From Steinernema hermaphroditum (lineage: Eukaryota; Nematoda; Chromadorea; Rhabditida; Steinernematidae), in contig CM059624.1 in the NCBI GenBank assembly GCA_030435675.1, forward strand, positions 11,742,769 to 11,806,768: a stretch of DNA of 64,000 nucleotides, read 5' to 3'. The translations under genes and the position numbers were made by a program. The notes beneath the pieces are model-generated. The model was not told the DNA's origin. It made no database searches and saw nothing but the letters and a program-made list of their open reading frames with translations. Below, in pieces: positions 8,891 through 18,956 of this stretch (positions are counted from its first letter, which is position 1; every line of letters starts with the position of its first letter).

Positions 8891-10702
8891 ATGCTGCTTT
8901 CTCTTATTCTCTGCCTTACAAGGGAACCTCGCGAAGTGATACGCGCCGATCGGGTTGCGGTGAGGTGGGACGAATAGAGGGAGGGCTGGGGAGTCAAACG
9001 CACATAAACTCAGCGGCCCGAAATTAAGGCATGTACCCAAAACATGGCCACGAAGTTCCAAAAATTCACAGCACTCGATACTAGTACGACCGCAATGGCT
9101 GCAAGCGGCATTGCCTGTGTGGTCGAGTGGTAGTGCTGTCGGTTACCAATACATAAGGGAGTGGTGGTTCGAACCCCTGCGGGTCCAAAACTTTTTAATT
9201 TATCTTCAATCACCTTTTCTCGTATGTTTTACGCATTACTCTGATTTACTTTACCTTTACCACAACAGAATTAATGTCCATCGTTATTAATGAATATCGA
9301 TAATTTCCGGCTCTAAAGGAAATGATCGTGTTTTTTTGTATGTGGGAAGTAGACTGTGGGAAAATAACCAAAGTAACGCGTAAAACATATGAGAAAAGTT
9401 GATTGATGATAAATAAACAATTTTGGCCCCGCAGGGGTTCGAACCACCACTCCCCTATGTATTGGTAACCGACAGCACTACCACTCGACCACACAGGCAA
9501 TGCCGCTTGCAGCCATTGCGGTCGTACTAGTATCGAGTGCTGTGAATTTTTGGAACTTCGTGGCCATGTTTTGGGTACATGCCTTAATTTCGGGCCACTG
9601 AGTTTATGTGCGTTTGACTCCCCAGCCCACCCTCTATTCGTCCCACCTCACCGCAGCCCGATCGGCGCGTATCACTTCGCGAGGTTCCCTTGTTAGTGCG
9701 AATCTCCCCTCTACACTCAGTCTCTCCACCTTCGATGCAACGAAATTCATCATGGCAGGCAGGCCCTCCAGACACAACGCCCATCCTTGGTTTGCCTCTC
9801 TGGCGTTCAGCAACGGAACGAGTAGGACTTATCTCTGTAAGATTAACAGGCCCATTTTACTGCAGGATACTGTGGCGCCACTGTAATCGGAGATCGGTGG
9901 TTGTTGACTGCCGCCCACTGTAAATTGCGGAATTGGTTAACCAGGATCTTTGTTGGAGAGGACGGCGGGGAATTTCGGAAGACACACCGGGTCAGAAAAT
10001 TCATTACACATAGAAGGTTCGATATAAACAGAACCGTCGATCCGTTTGACATCGCTCTCATCGAGGTATGAGAAGATGCTCCCTCTTTTCGATCCACTTT
10101 CTCAGACACGTGAGAGGATTCAGTTCAACGACTACGTGAGTCCAGTGCATCTTCCAATCAGAGATTTGGAAATCGGGACCGACGCCGTTGTCATAGGATA
10201 CGGACTAACTGGTAGGCCACGCTCAAGTGATCACTTCTACCTGGCTCTAGAGACCACAGATCCAAGTGACATCCTGCTCGAAGGCCACTCTAAGATTGTG
10301 GAATGCGCTGCGAATATTCCGGACGCCATGATCTGTTTCGGGTCGGTGCAAGGAAATGCGTGCAAAGGCGATTCTGGAGGACCTCTGCTTCGAGACGATA
10401 GGCACGGGGACACGTGGCAGTACGGTATCGTCAGTGCAGGGAAGTACAGCGAAGAGGAGGGCCGCTGCAATGAATCTCATCCAAGTGAGTCTTATTCATC
10501 TTCTCGGTCTGATTTTCCATGTTCAGGTACCTTCATCCGGGTCTCCCGCTTCTGCGACTGGATAGCTCAGATGACCCAAAGAGAAGTGAGATGCCGTCTG
10601 AACGTCGATTCCAACGACCGTGTTACTTTATCTGAGAACTGCCTCATTTCTGCGTTTGACCACTGCCTGCTCTGGAAACACGATTTCCCATGCATTGTCT
10701 AA
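8891..10702 (+). CDS. serine protease A (S1), signal peptide split by a foldback element
   Basis: Coding parts: 8891-8915, then after the element 9693/9695-9821, 9866-10065, 10106-10211, 10251-10484 and 10527-10702. Without the element the frame is continuous (289 residues), starting MLLSLILCLSANLPS, a normal signal peptide. The S1 domain has TAAHC (His), FDIALIE (Asp) and KGDSGGPLL (Ser). The residue six before the catalytic Ser is Asn, not the Asp of trypsins, so specificity is not classically tryptic. As it stands, reading from the ATG meets a stop inside the element at 8972-8974. Expression requires splicing across the element or a new upstream start. Introns match proteases B and C in position and phase. 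The 39-nt intron 10212-10250 is also open in frame and may be retained. Confidence 0.75.
9113..9186 (+). tRNA. tRNA-like sequence in left arm (degenerate)
   Basis: Contains a perfect box A (TGGTCGAGTGG) and a near-consensus box B (GGTTCGAACCC) at tRNA spacing. A 7-bp acceptor stem GCCTGTG/TGCGGGT is possible with four G-U pairs. The anticodon arm does not fold well; TTACCAA could be the loop, which would read as Gly (ACC). More likely a tRNA-derived pol III promoter captured by the foldback element than a working tRNA. Confidence 0.4.
9425..9498 (-). tRNA. tRNA-like sequence in right arm (degenerate)
   Basis: Inverted copy of 9113-9186 with the same box A and box B. It ends GCGGGGCC instead of GCGGGTCC and has TAGGGGAG where the left copy has TAAGGGAG. 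Two convergent pol III promoters would therefore face each other across the element's spacer. Confidence 0.4.
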
Positions 10703-11676
10703 TAACCTCAGCTGCATTTTTATGTATCCAATGGAATTTGCTAGTTGATCGTAGAGCACATTTCATATACTATGCTATGAGACATGAATACACATGATTC
10801 AAAACCGACAAGGTTCGGTTAGGGTCATTTGAAGCTTACGGCTAGGTAAAATGCCTGACGGGACAAGGCTCGTTGCAAGATGGATTGGAGCATGGAAAAT
10901 GGCGCCTCAGATGTCTGTTTATAGACTGTTTGCAGACATAAACACGCACATTTTACTCAAGGTCGACCGTCAAGAGCGAATACGCCCTGCTTACTTTACA
11001 CCTAAAGCCTCTGTCTCCCCGTTGGATGTAATTCGTTTCACTGAAATCGTTGTTTATGAATTAACACAGATGACAAACAATGAGAGTCTTTCCGGGTCGT
11101 CTACTCGTTTTTTATGAGAATCGCTGAATGAGACGGTAGACAGTGGACAAATCTTCGCCCAAAAGCAATAGATGAACAGCATAGAATCATCAGCATGTGG
11201 TCTAGGGCAACAGTTTCGTCTCCACGAAAAGCACACTTTTAGTCCTAGGGAACTAGCAGGGAACGTTGAGAATTTAGAGAATGCCAGCCAGAGGCCAACT
11301 TCAATGCCCCAACCCTATATTATTTTGTGCCCTCCATGATAGCCTGCCTTTCATTTGTGTAGGCTGTCGTATGTTCATAATTTTCTCAGAAATGAGTCGA
11401 GTGAGAGGTCGTTCTCGATCAATGATCGCCCCGGTTCCCTGTAGGCCTGGAACACCAGAGAGTGTCTGTTCGCGGTGCAAACGGTGACAGCTTTCAAGAA
11501 TACGATAAAATGGAGCTAACAAAAGACTAAATTTAAACGCGTTTGAACAAGCATGAAGTGAATGTAAATGCCACGGGAAAAGAAATGTCATATGTTTAAG
11601 CGTTTCGCGTTGATTCACCATTCCCTATATGAAGTCATTTTCACCGCCTTTGCTTGAAGAAAAGAGACTCGTCGAC
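10703..11676. other. intergenic with a dispersed-repeat fragment
   Basis: No gene is seen. About 11390-11472 carries, in minus orientation, a fragment of the dispersed repeat found at 15008, 31430 and 53395 (GGCCTGGAACACCAG, GAGAGGTCGTTCTCG). Confidence 0.5.
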
Positions 11677-12680
11677 ATGGTGCTCCTACTGCAGTCTCTT
11701 CTCGTGTATTTTTCAACTAGAAAACTTCACGACTTATTCTCTAGCGACCATTCGAAATTAATTGTAAAAGGAGTAGCCTCAGAATATAACTCTCATCCGT
11801 GGTTCGCCTCCCTCTTCAACAGCACTGGATTCAGTACAGAATTCGCGTGGTTCACTGGTATATAGCTAGTTTAGGATACTGTGGAAGTACGATCATAGGA
11901 GAGCGATGGGTTCTGACTGCCGCTCACTGTGCAGAAAGACTAGAAGATGGCAGTTTGTTGGTCGTGGCCCAAGGAGGCAAGAAAGAAGACGAAAGATCCT
12001 ACAAAATTCGGAATATCATAATGCATGAGAACTATTCCTCTGATTACTTTCATTCTGACATCGCAATCCTTGAGGTTCGGAGGAAGCCGTGCTGCTTAAA
12101 TCTTTCTTTTAGACAGAAGGCGACATCGCTTTTAACGACCACGTTCAGCCAATACGTCTCGCGGACAATGACTTGGAGGTCGGAGCTTCTGCAACAGCCA
12201 TCGGCTATGGAATCACTGGTAAGAGCTGGCCTGTTTTGGATGCAGGGCCTGCTAGCATGGATCTGTGATCTTCAAGTTCAGTCCTAATGGAAATGGTTTC
12301 AGAAACGGGAAACATGTCGGATCAACTTTTAGAAAAGACCGCAAGAATCTCAGCACCAGATAACTGCACGAATGGCCCGGTTTTCGACGGCCATTCCATG
12401 ATCTGCTTTGGATCGGGCGACGGAAACGTCTGTGGTGGGGATTCTGGGGGTCCTCTGCTGAAGGAGGACGACTACGGTGAGACCTGGCAATATGGGGTTG
12501 CGAACTTCCTCACTTCACCGGATCACACGTGCCATAAGGCATATCCCAGTAGGTGTCATAATGTGTGAAATATTTCTGAGGTTTATTTTAGCTTCATTCG
12601 CCCGAGTAAGCGTTTACTGCGAGTGGATTAAAGACAAGACCAATCAGGAGGTTTTGTGCGGACACAATCCTGATATGTGA
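11677..12680 (+). CDS. serine protease B (S1 family, secreted)
   Basis: Five exons: 11677-11833, 11875-12074, 12113-12218, 12303-12548, 12592-12680, giving 265 residues. It begins [12 protein letters not shown], a hydrophobic signal; the in-frame ATG at 11629 would add a charged leader and is less likely. The activation-like segment [20 protein letters not shown] is followed by TAAHC (His), SDIAILE (Asp) and GGDSGGPLL (Ser), so the triad is complete. Asn occupies the primary specificity position six residues before the Ser. Exon 3 is exactly 106 nt in A, B and C, and intron phases agree, so the three arose by tandem duplication. Introns are 38-84 nt. Probably an extracellular or gut protease; the substrate cannot be read from sequence. 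Confidence 0.87.
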
Positions 12681-12819
12681 ATATTCAATTATACTACATT
12701 TTTGAATTGGTCTTGATAAATATGATTTTGATGGATGAAATTGAAATGTGGTAGCCATGTTATGGAAAGGGAGAAGTGATAAGTGGTCAGCAATCTGTTC
12801 ATTTAAATGAAGAGTCCGA

Positions 12820-13515
12820 GTCTGCAGTCCGCACTCGTTTTCGGACTGGTCGGCATCTCTGCTATGGCTAAGGGCAATCTATTATGAATCTTGTCTTTTT
12901 GTGGTAGCTTACAAAAGATGGTTCATCATTGGTCTTTTTTTATGAAGATTTAGCATAGTGCTCTCCGGAATGCTACCTACTGGGCTGTGCGAGTTTTGAG
13001 TTTTGGGGTTCTGAGGCCTTTTTGGGTTTTGAGTTTTGACTTTTTGGCAAAACTCGACTCAAAACTCGGCCATGAAACACTGTCCGTGCCGGAGTTTTGA
13101 GTTTTGCACAGCCCTGGCTACCTTTCTTATCGGTTCATGTGCTTTATGGATGTTACTGAATACAAAAACTAGAAAAAAGATTGCTAAGACAGTCAGCAGC
13201 CAGGCAAACAAATCAGCAATCTGCTCGTTAGAACGAAGTCAAACGATGACGATGAGAAACTTTTAAAAAGAAGATTCGGCTGTCAGAATACGCACTTTTC
13301 AAACGATAATAGCTGAACATGTTGAACCGTTCGCACGTAAAGTACGTGCTTTTGCGGGATGGGTCGTACACTGTGAGCGAGATGCTTTGGCTCAGTGATG
13401 CCGATTCTCAAACGAATCCGAGTCCCAATCCCAAGTTCGGACACGTCGGCATCTGTGCTAAGGGCAATCCATTGAGGATCTTGTATTTTTGTGGCATCCA
13501 CATCAAAGAAATGCC
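12820..13515. repeat. diverged direct repeat pair around a small MITE
   Basis: About 12820-12910 and 13385-13505 share CGAGTC, TCGGCATCT, CTAAGGGCAATC, ATCTTGT and TTTTTGTGG in the same order. They flank the TIR element at 12982-13114. The pair lies wholly between proteases B and C and may be a remnant of the tandem duplication or of an older insertion. Confidence 0.5.
12982..13114. mobile_element. small TIR element (MITE)
   Basis: Inverted ends GGGCTGTGCGAGTTTTGAG and, at the other end, GTTTTGCACAGCCC. Inside are several GAGTTTTGAGTTTTG direct and inverted copies. About 133 bp, no coding capacity. A related GAGTTTTGAG-rich stretch lies at about 54320-54410. Confidence 0.6.
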
Positions 13516-13752
13516 AACATGAAACAGTCAAACACCAAACAGAAAAGCGTGACTCAGAACAAGTCCAGACGAAAGGGCACAGATGGCTGTAGGTGACAAA
13601 GCATTTCATTCAGACGCCCACGAGGTGATGTAATACGTGGAACTTTCGAAATGTCGCCAGACGGAACATGCGTGGGACATCTTCCCAAAGACACGTTTCT
13701 CATTCCCCTCTCACTGATAAAAGAAGGACAGCTGCTTCGCCCAACAAGCACC

Positions 13753-14912
13753 ATGACCTTCTTTCCCCTGCTTCTATGCCTAGGCGCTGGGCTTGTTTCC
13801 TCCCTGAAACAGGAACACGCCTCACCAGACGGCAATCATCGGTTCATCATCAACGGAGTCCGTTCGGTGGACCATGCGCACCCTTGGTTCACCAACATCG
13901 GGTTGAATAACGGCTCATGTAGGTGGCTGATCGGCTGAACCACGAGAACTCAGTTATAGACGTCTGTGGTGGCACAATTATCGGCGATAGATGGATTCTG
14001 ACCGCCGCTCACTGTACTGTACCAGAGATAGGCCCCGAGAGAGTCGTCGTGGCACATACAAGCGTATTTGAATACGGCCCATTCATGAGACACTACGACA
14101 TAAAAAGCATTATAAATCATCGAGATTATCAGAGAGTCGACAAGAACACTACTGCTCCTTCTGACATCTCGATTATCGAGGTAGTTTCTGTGCCTTCAGC
14201 ATGCCTTCCCATAATACAATGTTTTAGACGACCGAGAAGATCGAATTCACCGACCATGTGCAGCCGATCAGTCTGGCAAAGGAAGATCTGGAAGTCGGAT
14301 CCGAAGTCGTCGCCATAGGATATGGCCGAACAGGTACAGCTAATTTCATAAAAATCGACCTTTTTCAGAACTCTTTAGAGACCAATGCTCATCCTGATTT
14401 CCTGTTGGAAGCCCACGACCAAATCAGGGAATGTTCTGCTGACAAAGATGCATCCATCGTCTGTTTTGGATCGCCGAAGGCCAACGCGTGCAAAGGCGAT
14501 TCTGGAGGACCTCTTCTTCGAGAAGATGAACACGGGGAGACCTGGCAGTACGGTATCGTGAGCGCCGGTCATACGAAAGAGATTGAAGACGTGGAGTTTT
14601 GTGATCCCATGTTTCCTTGTATGCTCTACCTCTACACGGCTGCTCTATACTTTTATCGATTAAGCTCGTTTCACTCGGGTCAGCTACTTCTGCGACTGGA
14701 TCGAAGAGAACACCGATGGAGAGGTGAAGTGTGGTGAGAAGTACGTAGAACCCGAAAAGTCGAATGAGGAGGACACAGTAGACCCAGAAAAGCCGGACGA
14801 GGAGGACATTGTGCCTCCGAACGATGAAAACTCTCGAGAATGTATCGCGGAGTACCTCGGACGGTGTTTCGCTTGGAGAAATAAGATGAAGAGCATAACT
14901 ATCAGCGGCTAG
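13753..14912 (+). CDS. serine protease C (S1 family) with acidic C-terminal tail
   Basis: Five exons: 13753-13918, 13960-14180, 14228-14333, 14379-14618, 14665-14912, giving 326 residues. Signal peptide MTFFPLLLCLGAGLVSS. The triad is present as TAAHC, SDISIIE and KGDSGGPLL, again with Asn six residues before the Ser. The 5' splice positions match A and B. The last acceptor is AAG rather than the usual CAG, chosen because it keeps the RVSYFCDWI segment in frame. After the domain comes an acidic repeat tail (EPEKSNEEDTVDPEKPDEED) and a short Cys-containing end. The tail is absent from B and may mediate binding to a basic partner. Downstream AATAAA at 14940 fits a poly(A) signal. Confidence 0.86.
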
Positions 14913-15007
14913 ATGGTTATCCGCCCCCATATCCTGACTCAATAAACTCGTAATTGTAATGTTTGCGCGGAATTTGAATGAAGACATATTCTGTGGTTAT
15001 TTCCATA

Positions 15008-15243
15008 CGCCTTCAATCAACGGCATTAAGCCATGCAAGATGTCTTATAAGCAATAAGACACAATAACACACGGTAGTCGTCAGTCTTCTTCTGACTTGG
15101 CCTTCGGAGCACAGTAGCAGAGTGTGGTGTTCCGGACCTTCTGGAAGGCGTTCTCGCATCAATATGCCGAGAAGACCGTTCACTCAACTCATTTCTAAAA
15201 GAGCGAGTAGACTCAACCGATCGCCACCAACACAAATGAAACG
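15008..15243 (+). repeat. dispersed repeat, copy a
   Basis: Starts ATCAACGGCATTAAGCCATG (the terminal-hairpin region) and ends CACAAATGAA. It contains GTCTTCTTCTGACTT and a degenerate GAACGACCGCTCACTCAA-type segment shared with the copies near 17.75-18.12, 31.43-31.95 and 53.39-53.99 kb. No coding capacity seen. Confidence 0.65.
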
Positions 15244-15703
15244 CCGTCAAAACGTCGCTCTTCTAAGGGTCGATTAATTTCCTATAAACATGCCCAACTT
15301 CGTCAGTACTCCCCTCCAGTGATCCCTAACTTCCCATGAGCCACAGAATCGTTCCTTCCGAAACCAGAGGGCACATCTCCACCCAGATTTCCCACTCAAT
15401 TCGCATCGCAGGCATCCACAACTGCCTGCCGTGGCCGCCTGCAATGCAACCTGCTATCTTCGCGTCGAGATCTCATGCTCGCGGCCACCGACGCATCGCG
15501 GCGTCGCCACCTGCACAGCATTGTCACCCTAAACATCGACGTGTAACCGAGACCAAGAAGTCCGTTTTGCGCTTTTCCAAAACCACCGCTCACACTAAGA
15601 ACAATAAATCCGTTCCCTTAGCTTCTTACACCTTCAAAGCGCGTCCACCGACTGCGCAAAGCGATGCAAGTGCCAGTTTCCGGTGGCATTGTGCGTGGCA
15701 AGT

Positions 15704-15711
15704 GTATATAA
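15704..15711 (+). promoter_or_regulatory. TATA box of the AP-2 gene
   Basis: GTATATAAGG about 65 nt before the preferred start at 15773. This puts the likely transcription start near 15735, downstream of the in-frame ATG at 15683, and decides for the shorter protein. Confidence 0.55.
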
Positions 15712-15772
15712 GGTGTTCATTTCGGCTAGGTGGAACATCCACGCGCTTCTGAACATTGTCATTCGACCCAAA

Positions 15773-17580
15773 ATGAGCCCCACCGGACCGCCTGACAACA
15801 ACTTCGCTCCGAACGGCTTTGCCCCACCGCCGGGCACTCCCTACGACGCCGCCATGTACCAACAGTACCAGATGAACATGCTGTACCAACAGTACCAACA
15901 GATGATGCCCCAAATGTCCTTGCCGATGCATATGCCTCAGATGCCTCAGATGGGACAGGTGCCTACGATGCCTCAGATGGGACAAGTGCCTACGATGCCT
16001 CAGATGGGACAAGTGCCTACGATGCCTCAAATTCCCCAGATGCCTCAAAATATGCCGTTTCCCGCGATGCCTTCTAACTTCCAAAACCCTATGAACATGG
16101 CTCCCTCTCAGCCCGCCCTTCCGCCTTCTCCTCCGTCAACGTCTACCCACGATCCTACGGTAAACAACGCTTATCCTTCAAAGTACAAATATGGTTTTCA
16201 GCCGACCGTCGAAAGCAAACTCTTCCCTATAAAGGTGCAGAATCGATGCCAACTCCAAGGCGACAACAAAAAGTACGACGTAGGAGTAGAAGAGGTGTCA
16301 CGAAGGATCCTTGGCCCGGAGGGAATGAACGCCACCACCCTGGAGACTTATCTTAGAGTGTAAGTGATCGCCATCTCAGATAGAATGCAATTTCAAATCT
16401 TCTAGGCCGAAGACTAAGAAAGACATCGAGGGGTTTCGAGAGGAACTGAGCAGGATCAACCTCAGGATAACGACGAAGAAGCGAAAAGTGACCGAGAACA
16501 CATGCTACTCGGCGATCACGGAAGGCGAAGGAGTCGACTTTGCCAAGGCATTCGCCGGGATCCTCAAAGAGGTGCAACTTGCGAAGGTGGTGGGAACCGA
16601 GCTGGCCAAGACGAGCCACAAGTACCCGGTGGTCTTCGCCAACTGTAGAGTCTTCATTGAGCATTTCCTCAATACGTTCCCTCGTGAGAAGATTCCCGAC
16701 AAGACGTCTCCTTTCTACGATCTCTTCTGCATGACCCACGCCTTCGGGATCGAGGCTCTCAAAGCGATCCTCGCCACGGCCTCTGAAATCTTCTCCGAAG
16801 CGCAGTCCTACAACCCATCGCTCAACTTCAGCCAAAATTCAATGAATGGAATATACATGGGATCGGTTAGCGCTCCTCGTTAGAGTCCTCCTCTAATCTC
16901 TCAAATTTCAGATGTTCTGTCAAGAGACGCAGAATATAAACATGATGCTGAACCAGAATCCTGGCTATGCCCCCAAAGAACCTGAAAACGAGGCGGAATA
17001 CTACGTCGTTCCTGCGAGGTTCACCCTTCCCGGAATGAACCACAGCTACAACGTGCGCATGCCTGAGATCAAACGTCGCCTGGACCATCCCGAGCTGATG
17101 AACTCCTCCACTCTTACCGTATTCTTGAGGAGGGGAAAGAAGAAGGAGGGCGGGAAACGTCTCCGCGAAGAGCTAGAGAAGCACAACATCAACCTCTCCT
17201 CCGGAAAAAGAAAAGCGCGACCCCATACCGTATTCACAGCCCTGACAGAGAGCGAGGCCCAGATCATGGCCGACCACTTTGGAGTCCTCTTGAAGGACTA
17301 CCTCAAGAGTCCCATTGCCTACTTCCGGAATCAAGTCCGTCAGCACGGCACCTTCACTCCACAGGTCCTACAGTCGATCAATGGCGCCTTCTCCAGTCTC
17401 ATCGCTATTTTGGCGGCCGACCCAAGCGAACTGACCGATAAGAAGCCTACACAGAGCAGAATGACCCTTCCTCTCGACGTGCAAAGAGCTTTTAGCCAGC
17501 TTTCCTCGCTGACCCACGGTTTCGGAGTGTTCGCTCTGAAGGAAGGACTCGAGGCTTGTCTACCTCTAACAGAATGTTGA
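15773..17580 (+). CDS. AP-2 family transcription factor with two tandem AP-2 domains
   Basis: Three exons: 15773-16359, 16406-16865, 16912-17580, giving 571 residues; both introns are 46 nt and phases match. Residues 1-150 are Pro/Gln/Met-rich with MPQMGQVPT repeats, as in AP-2 activation regions. The second AP-2 unit (about residues 365-570) is well kept: basic block LRRGKKKEGGKRLREEL, NINLSSGKRKA, then the helix-span-helix part ending LTHGFGVFALKEGLEACL. The first unit (about 150-345) has the same order (YDVGVEEVSRRILGPEGMNA, FREELSRINLRITTKKRKV, MTHAFGIEALKAIL). It has lost the GGKRLRE core (DIEGFREEL instead) and part of the basic block. AP-2 proteins dimerise to bind GC-rich DNA. Two units in one chain suggest an internal dimer or a decoy half. 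Nuclear. Confidence 0.88.
15941..16021 (+). repeat. 27-nt coding minisatellite, three units
   Basis: Three near-identical 27-nt units encode MPQMGQVPT in the N-terminal region of the AP-2 gene, preceded and followed by partial MPQ units. Copy number could vary between strains. Confidence 0.8.
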
Positions 17581-17739
17581 AAAATAGTTATTTCATTTAT
17601 CGCTCTATCAAACTAAAAGAAATATTTGGCACTTTTTCTGGGTGTACAGTTCGAAGTCGAAAGGTTTTTCCAGTTGTCCAGGCAATTACAGATGGTGACC
17701 TGATACAAAATCTTGAGCTTCACGCGTTCCTTTTGCAAT

Positions 17740-18125
17740 GAGGTTGATGACGTGTTGGTTTATAGTTTTTATAGCGTTTGTAGTATAAGCGAGCCGGTGA
17801 TTCAAGGATCTAGGCTTTACATATACCCTTGAATCACCGGCTTGCGCCGTCCAAAGCGTCATTTGGAGGAGCATGAAAGACATGCATGACACCTTCCGGC
17901 TTCAGTAGTAGAGGCAGCATCAGTCAGCGATCAGTAGTTTGCGCTGGAATCTAAGCGGCAAAGAACTCAATTGAACACGAACTTGATGGGCGGTGATAAT
18001 TTTGGCAAGACGTTGGAACTACGGCTTTCTGGTCATCTAAGCCTTCTGGGAGCCGGTGCTATTACTGTGTCAAGAACGACCGCTCATTCAAGTCATTCCT
18101 ATCGCCACCGACGCAAATGACTTAA
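17740..18125 (+). repeat. dispersed repeat, copy b, with a long terminal hairpin
   Basis: Contains the family segments GGAACTACGGCTTTCTGG, CTTCTGGGAGCCGG and ACGACCGCTCATTCAA and ends CCACCGACGCAAATGA. At its 5' side AGCCGGTGATTCAAGG (17792-17807) pairs perfectly with 17827-17842 across a 19-nt loop, a 16-bp stem that the other copies lack. No coding capacity. Confidence 0.65.
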
Positions 18126-18310
18126 GAAGGTGATTATAATAAGAAATTGGATTCTCTCTCTCCTAAAATTGGGATCCGAAGGTTGTCGGGTATTATCTGA
18201 ACCATGCTCTTGGACGCTTTTGTTTTTGTTTAAAACGAAATTATGAGTTTTTTTATTATTTCTGTTCAATATTTACATGACAATAACTTATTAGAACACC
18301 ATATCCACGT
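18126..18310. other. 3' flank of the TIL gene
   Basis: AT-rich. It probably holds the 3' untranslated region and poly(A) signals of the minus-strand TIL gene; a tail of A/T runs lies at 18230-18290. Confidence 0.35.
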
Positions 18311-18783
18311 CTAGCCTCTTCTCCTGCACTCTCTATAGGTCACACAATCGCCATATCCATTCCGCACGAAACCCTTCTTGCAGCCGCAGTCCCCGTAGAG
18401 TCGGCAAATTTCGGTGCACTCCGGTCTCAGGTCCGAGCAGCTCTTGTCACAGGCGCCACACATGAAGAACTCTTCGTTTCGACCGCATTTTGGTTTCGGG
18501 CACTGTTCGGGTGGGATGCAAACTCCTCTTTTGTTTCTCTTGTACGCTGAAATATTCTCAAGATGTAAGGGAAGGCACGGGTCGACCTACTTGGCTTGCA
18601 TCCACAACTTCCAGGCTTTCTGCACCTCGAATTACAGTTGAAGTCGTCCCAGCAAGTACTATCACAAGCTCCGCACTCGTAGAATACCTCGTTAATCCCG
18701 CATTTTGGTTGCTCAGCTGGCAGCTCAGAATCGGCTAGAGTGGCCACGAATAGCGCGCAGAGGACGGCGGCAGTAGTGAACAT
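18311..18783 (-). CDS. secreted two-domain TIL protein
   Basis: Two exons, 18783-18591 and 18546-18311, joined over a 44-nt intron, giving 142 residues. Signal peptide MFTTAAVLCALFVATLA. Two TIL-type cysteine-rich domains follow: the first starts KCGINEVFYECGACDSTC and crosses the intron at CGCKPTYKRNKRGVC, the second starts KCGRNEEFFMCGACDKSC and ends CGCKKGFVRNGYGDCVTYREC. Both have the ten-cysteine spacing. The repeated (F/Y)(Y/F)xCGACD start is shared with the TIL gene at 20179, so the two are paralogues in inverted orientation. Probably an extracellular serine-protease inhibitor. The start at 18783 is chosen for the signal peptide; the longer upstream frame has none. Confidence 0.86.
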
Positions 18784-18956
18784 GACGTATTTGAGTGGAG
18801 CTGACCTTTGTGTCGAATTTAAGTACTTCGTCTCGCCGATCTCCGCCCGCAACTTTAGGTTGTTTGTGTCGAAGTAGGTCGTCGGAACGGACTTAGAATG
18901 TAGTCAAGGTGTAAGACCGAGCGTGTACTTTTGATCGGAGAGGTGATAGCTCTCGT

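Larger units (their letters stand above)
8919..9692. mobile_element. Tc4/Tc5-like non-autonomous foldback element
   Basis: Seen: two inverted arms of about 272 bp (8919-9190 and 9421-9692), only a few mismatches apart, with an AT-rich spacer of about 230 bp. The ends read CAAGGGAACC...GGTTCCCTTG. A TTA target duplication flanks it (8916-8918 and 9693-9695). Removing the element leaves CTTAG at the site, which fits the CTNAG target and TNA duplication known for Tc4 and Tc5 of C. elegans. The near-perfect foldback resembles Tc4. There is no transposase, so it must be mobilised in trans. It interrupts the signal-peptide codons of protease A. Each arm contains a tRNA-like sequence. Confidence 0.85.

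Noticed and set aside
8518..9003. 161-codon minus-strand ORF
   Set aside because: Half lies in the foldback arm and the rest has no motif; it is a chance extension of repeat sequence.
9113..9186. Functional tRNA-Gly
   Set aside because: The anticodon and D stems do not pair and the acceptor stem needs four G-U pairs; it is also part of a repeat arm.
14424..14987. 187-codon minus ORF opposite protease C
   Set aside because: Antisense shadow of the last exons, no motif.
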